Made by a program: the position numbers and the translations under genes. A DNA stretch of 64,000 nt from Conexibacter sp. SYSU D00693 (GTDB lineage: Bacteria > Actinomycetota > Thermoleophilia > Solirubrobacterales > Solirubrobacteraceae): contig NZ_CP070950.1 in assembly GCF_017084525.1 (NCBI RefSeq), positions 806,001-870,000 of the forward strand, in the 5' to 3' direction. Shown here piece by piece: positions 16,159 to 25,261 of this stretch (positions are counted from its first letter, which is position 1; each line of letters starts with the position of its first letter). The notes below the pieces were generated by a model that saw nothing but the letters and a program-made list of their open reading frames with translations, searched no databases and had not been told where the DNA came from.

Positions 16159-17501
16159 GGGAGCACCGCCCTGATCGTCGTCCCGCCGCCGGCGGGGCTG
16201 TGGACCTCGAGCGCTCCGTCGAGCGCCTCCACCCGGTGGCGCAGGCCGGTCAGGCCGCCGCCGTCGACCACGGCGCCGCCGGGGCCGTCGTCGGCCACCT
16301 CGACGACGACGCGCGCGACGTCGCCCACGACGCGCACCCGCGCGCCCGAGCCGCCCGCGTGCTTGGCGACGTTCGTCAGCGCCTCGGCGGTGACGAAGTA
16401 CGCCGCGGTCTCGACCACCGGCGGCGGCCGGTGGGTCAGCCGCGCCACGACCTCGACCGGGATCGCCGCGCGCTGGGCGAGCGCATCGACCGCTGCCTCC
16501 AGGCCGCGGTCGGCCAGCACCGGCGGCGCAATCCCGCGGGCGAGGTCGCGCAGCTCGGCGATCGCGCTGCCCGCGTCCTCGCGCGCCTCGCGCAGGAGCT
16601 CGGCCACCTCGGGACGGTCCTCGAGGCGCGCCTCGGCCCGCCCGAGCTTCATCGTCAGCGCCACCAGCCGTGCCTGCGCGCCGTCGTGCAGGTCGCGCTC
16701 GATGCGCCGCAGCTCGGCGGCCTGCACGTCCAGCGCGCCGCGCCGCGTCCGCGTCAGCTCCGTCACGCGCTCCTCGAGCTGGCGCTCGCGGCCGTCGGGC
16801 AGCGCGTGGCGGTAGATGAGCAGCAGGTGGATGCCCGCCGCGGTCCCCAGGCCGATGAGCGGCCAGTAGACCTCGGCCGCCCCGGCCTCGGTGAAGACCG
16901 CCGTCCAGACGTTGGGGAACAGCGCCGCCGCCGACACCGCCAGCTGGACCGCGAACCGGCGCAGCGCGACGGCGCGGACCTGCAGCGCCCAGCGCACGCC
17001 CGCCCACAGCAGGGTCGCCTCCAGCCCACCGAACCAGACCCAGAGCGGCCAGAAGTAGCCGCCGCCCAGCGCGCCCCAGACCACGGTGCAGACGAACGCC
17101 GCGAACGCCATGACCGCGACGAACGTCGACAGCCGCCGCGTGACGACCGGCTCGGGCTGCCAGTCCGGGTCCTCCGCGGCTTCGCGGCCCGCGCTCGCGA
17201 CGACGGTGCGCCCGATGCCCCCGGCGCGGTCGAGCAGCCGCCGCACCTCCGGGTCGTCGACGTGGCGCACGACGCGCACCGTCGCATGGACGCCGACCGT
17301 CGTCAGGCCGAGCATCCACACCCAGGCCGGCCAGAAGACGCCGGCGCCGCTGGCCAGCCACACGAGCGTGCAGAAGGCCGCGAAGAGCCCCATGCCGCCC
17401 GCGTGCAGGCGCAGCGCCGGGCTCAGGACGGCGCCGGCCGCCGCGTCGTGCGCGGCGGCCGGAGCCTGCGAGGTCGGCGTGGTCGGGGCCTCAGCGTCCA
17501 T
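16146..17501 (-). CDS. Membrane histidine kinase (HisKA_3 type)
   Basis: 451 residues. The N-terminal region has two 2TM-type hydrophobic pairs (LHAGGMGLFAAFCTLVWLASG, and FVAVMAFAAFVCTVVWGALGG). A further membrane segment precedes the kinase part. The phospho-acceptor is in IERDLHDGAQARL (His about 272). The ATPase motifs are TAEALTNVAKHAGG, DDGPGGA and GGGLTGLRHRVEAL. ATG 17501 is chosen because it overlaps the mmpL stop by 11 nt. It acts with the response regulator downstream. The genetic link suggests it senses envelope stress or a compound handled by the MMPL exporter. Confidence 0.9.
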   Translation of the reverse strand: MDAEAPTTPTSQAPAAAHDAAAGAVLSPALRLHAGGMGLFAAFCTLVWLASGAGVFWPAWVWMLGLTTVGVHATVRVVRHVDDPEVRRLLDRAGGIGRTVVASAGREAAEDPDWQPEPVVTRRLSTFVAVMAFAAFVCTVVWGALGGGYFWPLWVWFGGLEATLLWAGVRWALQVRAVALRRFAVQLAVSAAALFPNVWTAVFTEAGAAEVYWPLIGLGTAAGIHLLLIYRHALPDGRERQLEERVTELTRTRRGALDVQAAELRRIERDLHDGAQARLVALTMKLGRAEARLEDRPEVAELLREAREDAGSAIAELRDLARGIAPPVLADRGLEAAVDALAQRAAIPVEVVARLTHRPPPVVETAAYFVTAEALTNVAKHAGGSGARVRVVGDVARVVVEVADDGPGGAVVDGGGLTGLRHRVEALDGALEVHSPAGGGTTIRAVLPCGS

Positions 17502-19764
17502 CGTCGGAGCCGGTCGTGGCGGCGACGGCGCGGCCATCATCCCAGCCGGCACCGACGCCGGCGGAGGCCGGACGCACCCGGCGGCGCGGGACCTTCCAGC
17601 CCTTCTCGCCCAGCAGCGTCACCGCCGCAGGGAGGGCCACGCCGCGCACGATGGTCGCGTCGATGAGGACCGCGGCCGCCAGGCCGACGCCCATCTGCTT
17701 CATGTCGATCAGCGTCAGCGTCGCGAACACCGAGAAGACGCCGACCATCACCAGCGCGGCGCTCGTCACGGTGCTGCCGGTCGCGGCCACGCCCTGCGCC
17801 GCCGCCTCGGCCGGCGACAGCCCGCTGCGCCGCAGCTCGCGGATGCGCTCGAGCACGAGGACCGTGTAGTCCATCGAGAGCCCGAAGAGGACGGTGAAGC
17901 CGAACAGCGGCAGCCAGGTGGCGATCGCGCCGGTGGACTCGAAGTCCAGCAGCCCCTCGGCCCACGTCTCCTGGAACACCGCGACGAGCACGCCGGCGGC
18001 CGCGCCCACGGACAGGAGGTTCAGGCCGATGACCGCCAGCGCGAGCTTCGGCGAGCGGAACGCGCCCAGCAGCAGGAGCAGCGCCAGGGCCAGGACGAAC
18101 CCGACGACCAGCGGCGTCGCGCTCGCGAGCGCCTCGTCGCCGTCGAGGTCCTCGGCGGGCTGACCGCCGACGAGCGCCTCGGCCCCCGGGGCGACCGTCG
18201 CCGCCGTCGGCGTGACCGTGGAGCGCAGCTCCCGGACGACGTCGTCGCCCGCGTCGCGGCCCTCGTCGGGCATGGGCACCGACACGAGCGCCGTGCCGCC
18301 GTCGCGCGAGACCTGGACCTCGGGCTCGCCCGCGCCACCGGTGACGCGCAGCGCCCGCTCGCCCAGGGCGGCGAGCTTCGCCTGCGCGCCCGGCTGGTTG
18401 AGCCCCGCGGCGCTGACGACGAGCTCGACGTCCCCGGGCGCGCCGGGGAAGGTGCGCTCGATGGTGTGCAGCGCGGCGACGGCGGGCAGCTCGTCAGGCA
18501 GCGCGCCGTTGCCCGCGAAGGCGAGCTTCATCTGCGTCGCCGGGACGGCGAGCGCGCCGAGCACGCAGACGGCGGTGACCATCGACGCGACGGGGCGGGC
18601 GGTCACGCCACCGGCCAGGGCGCCCCAGAACCCGCGGTGCCCGGAGGCCTCGCGGCGGGCGCGGCGCGCCTCGCGACGGCGGGCGAACGGCAGCCGGCCG
18701 CGCTCGATGCGGTCGCCCATCAGCGCCAGGACGGCGGGTAGGACGGTGAGCGAGCCGATGACCGCGATGAGGACGACGAGGATCGTCGCCAGCGCGATCG
18801 AGGCGAACACGGGCTCGCCGCTGAGCAGCAGACCCGCGAGGGCGACCATGACCGTCAGGCCGGACACGAGGATCGCCCGGCCGACGCTTGCCGCCGCGGC
18901 GTCCAGCGCCGCCAGCGGGCCACGGCCGCGCCGGCGCTCCTCGCGCTCGCGCCGCACGTAGAACAGCGAGTAGTCGACGCCGACCGCGAGACCGATCAGG
19001 ACCACGGTGGCCGCCGTGTTGTCGGTCGACGGCGCGAGCTGGGAGACGACGCCCATCGCGCCCATCGCGCCGGCCACGGCCGTCAGGCCGAGCAGGAGCG
19101 GCACGAACGCCGCCACGACGGCGCCGAACGCGAAGACCAGGACGATCAGCGTGATCGGCAGGGAGAACATCTCGGCCTGCGCGAGGTCGTCGGAGATGAG
19201 CTCGTCGAGGGCCTTCTCGACCGAGCCCGCGCCGGCCTGCTGGAGGGTCACCCCGGGGGCGCCGGCGTCGACCGACTCGACGGCGGCTTGGACGCCCTCG
19301 ACGTGGTCGGCCGCGTCGTCGGGGTCCCCGCGCAGCGTCACGTTGACGAGGGCGATGCGCCCGCCGTCCTTGGTCTGGGCGGGCGCCTGGACGCGGGCGA
19401 CCTCCGGGAGGCCGGCGACCCGCGCGCGCAGCTGCTGGACGGCGGCGGTGGTCTTCGCGGCGCTGTCGGAGCGCACGACGACGTTCTCGGTCGCCGCGTC
19501 GCGCAGGCCCGCGGCGTGGACGAGCTGGGTGGCGCGGCCCGAGTCGCCGGTGCCGGCGTCGACGTCGCTGAGCTCCTTGGTCCCGGTCAGGGAGCCGGCC
19601 ATGATGCAGCCGGCGATCAGGACGAGCCAGAGGAGGACGACGCTCTTCGGGAACCGGGCGGCCGCGCCGGCGGCCCGGCGGACCCCGCCCGCGAGCCACC
19701 CGACGTCGTCGGGCGGCGCGCAACCGGGGTCGGGACGGTGGTGGAGACGGCGTGCAGGAGGCAT
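17491..19764 (-). CDS. MMPL-family RND transporter
   Basis: 757 residues with the two-fold RND arrangement. A membrane helix near residue 45 is followed by a large extracytoplasmic loop (to about residue 190) and a bundle including LIGLAVGVDYSLFYVRRERE (GVDYSLF motif). A second loop follows, then another bundle with FTVLFGLSMDYTVLVLERI (the matching GLSMDYTVLV motif). Such exporters move lipids or drugs using the proton gradient. It is the first gene of an overlapping operon with a two-component system, so expression and sensing are probably coupled. Confidence 0.92.
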   Translation of the reverse strand: MPPARRLHHRPDPGCAPPDDVGWLAGGVRRAAGAAARFPKSVVLLWLVLIAGCIMAGSLTGTKELSDVDAGTGDSGRATQLVHAAGLRDAATENVVVRSDSAAKTTAAVQQLRARVAGLPEVARVQAPAQTKDGGRIALVNVTLRGDPDDAADHVEGVQAAVESVDAGAPGVTLQQAGAGSVEKALDELISDDLAQAEMFSLPITLIVLVFAFGAVVAAFVPLLLGLTAVAGAMGAMGVVSQLAPSTDNTAATVVLIGLAVGVDYSLFYVRREREERRRGRGPLAALDAAAASVGRAILVSGLTVMVALAGLLLSGEPVFASIALATILVVLIAVIGSLTVLPAVLALMGDRIERGRLPFARRREARRARREASGHRGFWGALAGGVTARPVASMVTAVCVLGALAVPATQMKLAFAGNGALPDELPAVAALHTIERTFPGAPGDVELVVSAAGLNQPGAQAKLAALGERALRVTGGAGEPEVQVSRDGGTALVSVPMPDEGRDAGDDVVRELRSTVTPTAATVAPGAEALVGGQPAEDLDGDEALASATPLVVGFVLALALLLLLGAFRSPKLALAVIGLNLLSVGAAAGVLVAVFQETWAEGLLDFESTGAIATWLPLFGFTVLFGLSMDYTVLVLERIRELRRSGLSPAEAAAQGVAATGSTVTSAALVMVGVFSVFATLTLIDMKQMGVGLAAAVLIDATIVRGVALPAAVTLLGEKGWKVPRRRVRPASAGVGAGWDDGRAVAATTGSDDGR

Positions 19765-19873
19765 GCGACGACGGTCCCAGCGGGGCGCCGGCACGTCGCT
19801 GGGGCGCGGCGGAGAGCGTGCGCCGCGCGCCCCCGTCCGCACCCGGGGGATGTCCCCACCCCCCGCCTCGGGA

Positions 19874-21196
19874 TCAGCGCCCGCCGAGGAGGCGACCCAC
19901 GCCGGTCAGCACGCCGGCGAGGACGTTGCGCGACGGCGCCGCGACGGGCTGCGCCGGCGGGCACGCCGTCGTGAACGACCAGCGGTGCGGCTCGGCCAGG
20001 GCGACGCCGCCGAGGTCGCGGACGCTCGTGCCGACCTGCGCCGTGTACGTCGTGCACGGCGCGAGGTCCTGCGCCGGCCAGGCCATCATCGTGTGCGTGC
20101 CGTCGCCGTCGCCGTAGGGGCCCGTGCGCGGGAAGCCCTCGAGCTGGGCGACCTCCACGCCGCCGGGCCCGAACAGCCGCAGCGCCCCGGCGGGCAGCGG
20201 CGAGGGCGCGAGCGCGCTGCCGAAGCTCGCGACGATCCGCAGGTCGGCTCCGCCGCCGCGCGGGCCGGGCGACGTGCGGGCGGGCGATGCGTCGGTCGCG
20301 ACGCCCGTGGCCCCCGGCTCGGGGTTGACGCCGACGACCTGCAGCGGCGGGCGCTCGCCGGTCGTGATCATGCGCCACAGCGCCTCGTAGGAACCGGCGA
20401 TCGAGCGGGCGACGTCCCGGACGCCGCCCTGGCCGTCGAGGTAGCGCGCCGCCGACGCCGGCATCGTCGCCCTGACCCGCGGGTGCTCCACGAGCGCCGC
20501 GACGCGCTCGGCCACCGCCACGGCGCTGATCGCCGCGTGGCCCGCCAGGACGCCCGCCGCCGTCACGTCGGGGCGGCCGATCGCGCGGTAGGTCGCGACG
20601 AGGTCGTCCACCGGCGGCAGCGTCAGCGGCAGCGCGAGCAGCCGGCCGCCCTCGACGATGCCGACCATGTCCATCGCGAACTCCGGCGAGCTGACCTGGT
20701 CGACCAAGGGGAGCTTCGCGATCTCGGCGAACCCCGGCAGCCCGGAGCGCACGAGCGGGTGCGTGGGGTCCTCGTGGTGGTCGGCCATCGACGGCTCGAA
20801 CAGCCAGTCCCACAGCTCGTCGCCCATGCCGTGCGCGGCGGCACCGAGGAGCTGGGCGACCTGCGGCGCGCACGGCCCCCACGTGCGTGACAGGTCGCCG
20901 CACCCCGGCTTGGCGCGCAGCTGGCGCACGTAGGCCTCGACGAAGCGCCCCCAGTGGGTGACCTCGCCGAAGTCGCCGCCCGGCAGGGACGCGACGGCGT
21001 AGCCCCCGTCGGGGTACTGCGCGCCGCTGAGCAGCTGGGCCTTGTGGGCGTCGAGCAGCGCCCGCAGCGCGGGCGTGCGCACGTCGCGGACCGCCTGGTC
21101 CGCCATGAAGGCGTGCGTCGTGACCCCCGCCGCGCCTGCCCCCGCAGGCGCCACGAGCGCCACGACCGCGACCACCAGGGCGACGGTGCGGCGCAT
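19874..21196 (-). CDS. Secreted zinc-dependent phospholipase C-like protein with Ig-like C-domain
   Basis: 440 residues with an N-terminal signal peptide (MRRTVALVVAVVALVAPAGAGA). The mature protein opens with TTHAFMADQA and has YPDGGYAVA, THWGRFVEAY and AAHGMGDELWDWLF with nearby HHED. These His/Asp clusters fit the zinc-dependent phospholipase C (Zn_dep_PLPC) fold. Residues about 285-415 look like a Big_5-type Ig domain (VVGVNPEPGATGVATDAS, ending HRWSFTTAC). It probably acts on lipids at or outside the cell surface. It is monocistronic, with 54 bp to the next gene. Confidence 0.75.
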   Translation of the reverse strand: MRRTVALVVAVVALVAPAGAGAAGVTTHAFMADQAVRDVRTPALRALLDAHKAQLLSGAQYPDGGYAVASLPGGDFGEVTHWGRFVEAYVRQLRAKPGCGDLSRTWGPCAPQVAQLLGAAAHGMGDELWDWLFEPSMADHHEDPTHPLVRSGLPGFAEIAKLPLVDQVSSPEFAMDMVGIVEGGRLLALPLTLPPVDDLVATYRAIGRPDVTAAGVLAGHAAISAVAVAERVAALVEHPRVRATMPASAARYLDGQGGVRDVARSIAGSYEALWRMITTGERPPLQVVGVNPEPGATGVATDASPARTSPGPRGGGADLRIVASFGSALAPSPLPAGALRLFGPGGVEVAQLEGFPRTGPYGDGDGTHTMMAWPAQDLAPCTTYTAQVGTSVRDLGGVALAEPHRWSFTTACPPAQPVAAPSRNVLAGVLTGVGRLLGGR

Positions 21197-21251
21197 CGGG
21201 GCGCGAGCATGCCCGAACGGCGCCGTTCACCGCAACCGCTTCACCGCATCG

Positions 21252-21725
21252 TCACGCCTCGTCGAAGGCGCCCGGGACGTAGTGGCCCGGCTCCGCGCCG
21301 CTGGCGACCTGGATGCGGTTCCAGGTGTTGATCACCGCGATGGCGAACAGCACCTGGGCCAGCTCTCCCGGCTCGAAGACCGCCGCCGCTGCGTCCCACA
21401 CCGCGTCCGAGACGCCGGCATCCGGCAGTCGGGTGACCTCCTCGCACAGCGCCAGGGCCGCGCGCTCGCGCTCGTCGTAGACCGTCGCCTCGCGCCAGGT
21501 GCTGAGGGAGTACAGGCGCTCCTCGGTCTCGCCCGCGGCGCGCGCGTCCTTCCAGTGCATGTCGAGGCAGAACGCGCAGCCGTTGAGCTGCGAGGCGCGC
21601 ACGTCGATGAGGTGGCGCAGCGTGTGGTCGAGCTCGACCGAGCGCCCGAGGCGGACCAGGCCGCCGGCCTGGCGGGGGGCGGTGCCCAGGACGTCGAGGC
21701 GGTGGGAGACGAACGTGGTGCTCAT
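21252..21725 (-). CDS. Carboxymuconolactone decarboxylase/AhpD-like protein
   Basis: 157 residues. The AhpD-type redox motif is present as NGCAFCLDMHWKDAR, that is CxxCxxxH. A helix-rich fold includes ERERAALALCEEVTRL and FAIAVINTWNRIQV. Such proteins act as peroxide-detoxifying or disulfide-reducing partners. ATG 21725 is chosen because AAGGGG precedes it at good spacing; an in-frame ATG 24 nt upstream is less likely. It is followed 3' by 55 bp and then the phospholipase gene. Confidence 0.88.
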   Translation of the reverse strand: MSTTFVSHRLDVLGTAPRQAGGLVRLGRSVELDHTLRHLIDVRASQLNGCAFCLDMHWKDARAAGETEERLYSLSTWREATVYDERERAALALCEEVTRLPDAGVSDAVWDAAAAVFEPGELAQVLFAIAVINTWNRIQVASGAEPGHYVPGAFDEA

Positions 21726-21768
21726 GCCCCTTGGACGAGGCGGCGCCACACGGTGTGACCGCTCGCGC

Positions 21769-22560
21769 CTAGAGGACCTCGGACGCCAGGGCGGCGATCA
21801 CCTTCGACAGCGACCCGCCGCGCCAGGCCAGCGGCGACTCCCCCTCGGCCTCGACCTCGAGCCGCGCGCCCGGGATCTGCGCCGCGTAGGCCTCGCCGAC
21901 GGCCAGCGGGTGGCCCGGGTCGGCCTCGTCGCGGTCGGCGACGACGACTGTCGGCGCGTGCACCCGTGCGAGCTCCTCGAAGGCGAAGGGCTGGGAGCGC
22001 GGGACCTGCTGCAGCGCGTCGGCCACCGCGTCCTGGTGCTCGTGGGCGCCGAGGCGCTGGCGCAGGACCTTCTCCATCGTGGCGCGCCACGCGGGGTCGA
22101 CGTGCTCGAGCCCGTAGGCCTCGACGAACCCCTCCACGCCGCCGGAGCGCAGCCCGGCGCTGAGCCGGTCCCAGCGCTCGAGGCCCGGCGGGAAGTCCGG
22201 GTGCGAGGCCGGCGTGATGACGACGAGGCCGGCGACGCGGTCGGGCTCGTCGAGCGCCAGGCGCAACGCGGTGTGCGCGCCCATCGACGCGCCCGCCAGG
22301 ACGGCGCGGTCGATCCCCAGCAGGTCGAGCAGCCCGAGCAGGTCGGCGGCGAGCTCGGGGTAGGTGTAGCCCTCGCCGTCGGGCGCGGGCGCCGAGGCGC
22401 CGTGGCCGCGCGCGTCGTAGGCGACCGTGCGGAAGCCGCCGCGCTCGAGGGCGCGCGAACCGTGCACGACGTAGCGGTGCGTCGCCGTGAGGCCGTGCAG
22501 CAGGACGATCGGCGGCCCCTCCCCCGCCTCCACGACGTGCAGGTCGGGCAGCGGGCTCAC
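21769..22560 (-). CDS. Alpha/beta hydrolase
   Basis: 263 residues with an alpha/beta-hydrolase fold. The oxyanion motif is PPIVLLHGLTATHRY, the nucleophile elbow is LAGASMGAHTAL (Ser about 98), and an acid/His region follows towards the C-terminus (VVVADRDEADPGHPLAVG). It could be an esterase or lactonase; the substrate is unknown. GTG 22560 lies 6 nt after TACTGT on its strand, so the mRNA is probably leaderless. Divergent from the thioredoxin gene with only 21 bp between the starts. Confidence 0.88.
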   Translation of the reverse strand: MSPLPDLHVVEAGEGPPIVLLHGLTATHRYVVHGSRALERGGFRTVAYDARGHGASAPAPDGEGYTYPELAADLLGLLDLLGIDRAVLAGASMGAHTALRLALDEPDRVAGLVVITPASHPDFPPGLERWDRLSAGLRSGGVEGFVEAYGLEHVDPAWRATMEKVLRQRLGAHEHQDAVADALQQVPRSQPFAFEELARVHAPTVVVADRDEADPGHPLAVGEAYAAQIPGARLEVEAEGESPLAWRGGSLSKVIAALASEVL

Positions 22561-22584
22561 GCTTCTACAGTAGCCCTCGCCATG
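22558..22584. promoter_or_regulatory. Overlapping back-to-back -10 boxes (bidirectional promoter)
   Basis: CTACAGTAG at 22565-22573 contains TACAGT reading right (22566-22571) and TACTGT reading left (22572-22567). The left start codon follows after 6 nt and the right one after 10 nt. One symmetric core probably fires both the hydrolase and thioredoxin genes as nearly leaderless transcripts. Confidence 0.6.
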
Positions 22585-23325
22585 ACCGTGATCGACGTGA
22601 CCGAGCAGACCTTCGAGGCCGAGGTCGTCGAGCGCTCGGCGCAGGTCCCCGTCGTCGTCGACTTCTGGGCCGCCTGGTGCGGTCCGTGCCGCCAGCTCAC
22701 GCCGGTGCTCGAGGAGGCCGCGAACGCCCGCGAGGGCGACGTCGTCCTCGCGAAGGTCGACACGGACGCGAACCCGCGCATCTCCCAGGCGTTCGGCATC
22801 CAGGGCATCCCGGCCGTCAAGGCGTTCAAGGACAAGCGGGTCGTCTCGGAGTTCGTCGGCGCCCAGCCGCCCGCCCGCGTCAAGGAGTTCTTCGACGCGC
22901 TCGTCCCCAGCGAGGCGGACCGCCTGGTCGCCGGGGGCGACGAGGCGTCGCTGCGCCGCGCGCTCGAGCTCGACCCGGCGCGCATGGACGCGAAGGTCGC
23001 GCTCGCCCGCCTGCTGCACGACCGCGGTGAGTCCGCCGAGGCGCTCGAGCTGCTGTCCAACGTCGCGGGCGACTTCGCCGGCGAGGGCCTCGCCGCGCGC
23101 ATCCGCCTCGAGCAGGACCCGGTCGACGGCACCGCCGAGGCGTTCGCCGCGCTGGACACGGGCGACCGCGAGCAGGCGGTCGACCTGCTCATCGCGGCGA
23201 TGCCCGCCGCCGACGGCCGCAAGGACGACCTGCGCCAGGTGGTCGTCGGCGTCCTGGACGAGCTGGGCGTCGAGCACCCCTTCGCCCGCGACGCGCGCCG
23301 CCGGCTGGCGTCCGCGCTCTACTAG
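22582..23325 (+). CDS. cnoX: Thioredoxin-TPR protein (CnoX/YbbN-like)
   Basis: 247 residues. The N-terminal thioredoxin domain has the intact active site WAAWCGPCRQL (Cys33, Cys36) and the cis-proline region GIQGIPAVKAF. The C-terminal half is helical with TPR-like repeats (ASLRRALELDPARMDAKVAL, then GESAEALELLSNV). This is the CnoX (YbbN) architecture: a chaperone-redoxin that protects proteins during bleach stress and hands them to GroEL. Unlike the E. coli protein, the CXXC is complete, so it can be redox-active. Its stop shares CTAG with the convergent MocR gene. Confidence 0.9.
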   Translation: MTVIDVTEQTFEAEVVERSAQVPVVVDFWAAWCGPCRQLTPVLEEAANAREGDVVLAKVDTDANPRISQAFGIQGIPAVKAFKDKRVVSEFVGAQPPARVKEFFDALVPSEADRLVAGGDEASLRRALELDPARMDAKVALARLLHDRGESAEALELLSNVAGDFAGEGLAARIRLEQDPVDGTAEAFAALDTGDREQAVDLLIAAMPAADGRKDDLRQVVVGVLDELGVEHPFARDARRRLASALY

Positions 23326-24815
23326 CTCAGGGGCGCCGTCGCTCCGACGGGCTGGCGGCGGCGCACCGACGCCAGGGCGCGGGCCAGGCGCTTGACGCCC
23401 TCGTCGAAGTCCGAGGGGTCCAGGTAGGAGAACGACAGCCGCAGGCTGGTCCGCGCGGTCGGCTCGGCCTGCGTGGCGCCGCCGGGAAGGAAGCTCACGC
23501 CCGCGCGCAGCGCCTCGGCGTACAGGGCGCGCTCGTCGACCGCGCGGCGCAGCGTCACCCACACGTGCTGGCCGCCCGTCGGCACCGCCCACGTCGCCTC
23601 GGCGCCGAGGTGGCGCTCCAGCGCCTCGAGCAGCTCGTCGCGCCGGCGGCGGTACTCCGGGATCACCGCCTCGAGATGGCGCTGGTGGCGGTCGCCCTCC
23701 AGCCACGCCGCCGCCAGGTGCTGGGGCAGCGCGGCCGAGTGCAGGTCGGCGTCCATCTTCAGCCGCACGAGGCGCGGCAGGACCGGACCGCTCGCGGCGA
23801 TCCACCCGAGGCGCAGCCCGCCGCCGATGGACTTCGAGAGCGAGTCGACGTAGACGACGTGCGCCGGCGCCTGCGCGCGCAGCCGCGGGCGGTCGCGGCC
23901 GTCCAGCGCCATCGAGCCGTACACGCCGTCCTCCAGGACGAAGAAGCCACGCTCGCGCGCGAGGTGCACCAGCCGCGCGCGACGCGCCTCGGACAGGTCG
24001 ACGCCCGTCGGGTTCTGGCATGCGGGCTGCACCGCGACGAGCTTGACCTCGTGCCGCGCGAGGATGCGCTCGAGCACCGCGACGTCCGCGCCCTCGTCGT
24101 CCACCGGCATGGCGAGCACCTGCGCGCCCGTGGCCTGCAGCGAGGTGAGCGTCCCCGCGAAGGTCGGCGACTCGACGACGGCGACGTCGCCGGGCCCGAG
24201 GACGGCGCGCGCGACGAGGTCGATCGCCTGGCGCCCGCCCGTCGTCACGACGACCTCCTCGGCCTCGCTGGCGAAGCCCAGCTCGCGGCCGAGCTCGGCG
24301 AGGCGCACGCGCAGCGACGGCAGGCCCTCGACGGGCAGGTACTCGAGGCCCGACCCGTCGCGCAGCCGGCCCTCGGCCAGCGCGGCGAGCTCCTGGGCGG
24401 GCAGCAGGGACGGCGCGGGGAAGCCGGCCGCGAACGGGATGACGTCGCGCCCGGTCCCCAGCGACTCCGCGAGCATCTGCTCGGCGTAGGTCGAGCGGCG
24501 AGGACGCAGGACGGAGGACTGCCACTCGGCGTCGTCACCGGCCTCCTGCGCGTCGACCGGCGGGTGCGAGCGCACGAACGTCCCGCGCCCGACCTGGCCG
24601 GCGACGTAGCCCTGGTCGGCCAGACGCCGGTAGATCCGCGCGGCGGTCAGGTGGTTGATGCCGGCGTGCTCGGCGAGCACGCGCGTGGTAGGGAGCTTCT
24701 CGCCGGGTCCGAGGACGCCGAGCTCGATGTCGGCCGCGATGCGGTCGGCGATCTGCGCCGTGAGCGAGGCCTTGCCGGCCCGATCGATGTCTGACAAATC
24801 GACTTTGTACGACAT
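23322..24815 (-). CDS. MocR-type GntR/aminotransferase transcriptional regulator
   Basis: 497 residues. The N-terminal GntR winged helix (about residues 10-80) has LGPGEKLPTTRVLAEHAGINHLT and GQVGRGTFVRS. A fold-type I aminotransferase domain follows: PAPSLLPAQELA, EYLPVEGLPSLRVRLAE, VVTTGGRQAIDL, QPACQNPTGVDL and the PLP lysine in VYVDSLSKSIGGGLRLGW. MocR proteins regulate adjacent genes in response to PLP or an amine. The start gives MSYKVDLSDID. TAGGAC, 7 nt upstream, could serve as a -10 or ribosome-binding site. The divergent small GNAT-like gene is the obvious target candidate. Confidence 0.9.
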   Translation of the reverse strand: MSYKVDLSDIDRAGKASLTAQIADRIAADIELGVLGPGEKLPTTRVLAEHAGINHLTAARIYRRLADQGYVAGQVGRGTFVRSHPPVDAQEAGDDAEWQSSVLRPRRSTYAEQMLAESLGTGRDVIPFAAGFPAPSLLPAQELAALAEGRLRDGSGLEYLPVEGLPSLRVRLAELGRELGFASEAEEVVVTTGGRQAIDLVARAVLGPGDVAVVESPTFAGTLTSLQATGAQVLAMPVDDEGADVAVLERILARHEVKLVAVQPACQNPTGVDLSEARRARLVHLARERGFFVLEDGVYGSMALDGRDRPRLRAQAPAHVVYVDSLSKSIGGGLRLGWIAASGPVLPRLVRLKMDADLHSAALPQHLAAAWLEGDRHQRHLEAVIPEYRRRRDELLEALERHLGAEATWAVPTGGQHVWVTLRRAVDERALYAEALRAGVSFLPGGATQAEPTARTSLRLSFSYLDPSDFDEGVKRLARALASVRRRQPVGATAPLS

Positions 24816-24830
24816 TGTATGTGTCCTACA
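24804..24830. promoter_or_regulatory. MocR start-region imperfect dyad
   Basis: GTACGACAT (24808-24816) and GTGTCCTAC (24821-24829) form an imperfect inverted repeat (7 of 9 pairs). TTGTA also occurs twice (24805-24809 and 24815-24819). This lies over the MocR start codon and is markedly AT-rich for the region. It may be an autoregulatory operator. Confidence 0.35.
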
Positions 24831-24871
24831 TCTCCCTATTCTGGGGCGCGACCCGACCACAGGATCGCACA

Positions 24872-25261
24872 ATGCACCGCACATGGACAACCCTCACGCA
24901 GCTCTTGTACGACCACGGCCCGCTCAGCGAGCGTCACGACCCCTGGTCGCCCGACCCCGGCACGGGAGCCGACCGCGTCGTCGCCATCCGGCGCGCGACG
25001 GCCGACGACTGGCGCACGCTCGGCCGGCTGGCCGCGCTCGACAGCGCCAAGCCGCTCACGGGCGACGTCCTGCTGGCGGTCGTCGACGGCGAGACCTGGG
25101 CCGCCCTCTCCCTCGACGACGGCCGGGCGGTCGCGGACCCGTTCCGCCCCAGCGCCCACGCCGTCGAGCTCCTGCGCCTGCGCTCGCAGCACCTGCGGGC
25201 CGCCGCGCCGCAGCGTCCCGCGCCCCGGCGCCTTCCCCTCCTCCGCCGGGCCGCGGGCTAG
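24872..25261 (+). CDS. Short GNAT-like conserved protein
   Basis: 129 residues. The central part, VVAIRRATADDWRTLGRLAALDS then VLLAVVDGETWAALSLDDGR and VADPFRPSAHAVELLRLR, resembles the N-terminal half of a GNAT acetyltransferase. The C-terminal acetyl-CoA-binding half is absent, and a basic tail (RPAPRRLPLLRRAAG) takes its place. Enzymatic activity is therefore doubtful. AGGA at 24861 precedes ATG 24872 at good spacing. It is divergent from the MocR gene and its stop shares CTAG with the next hydrolase gene. Confidence 0.7.
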   Translation: MHRTWTTLTQLLYDHGPLSERHDPWSPDPGTGADRVVAIRRATADDWRTLGRLAALDSAKPLTGDVLLAVVDGETWAALSLDDGRAVADPFRPSAHAVELLRLRSQHLRAAAPQRPAPRRLPLLRRAAG

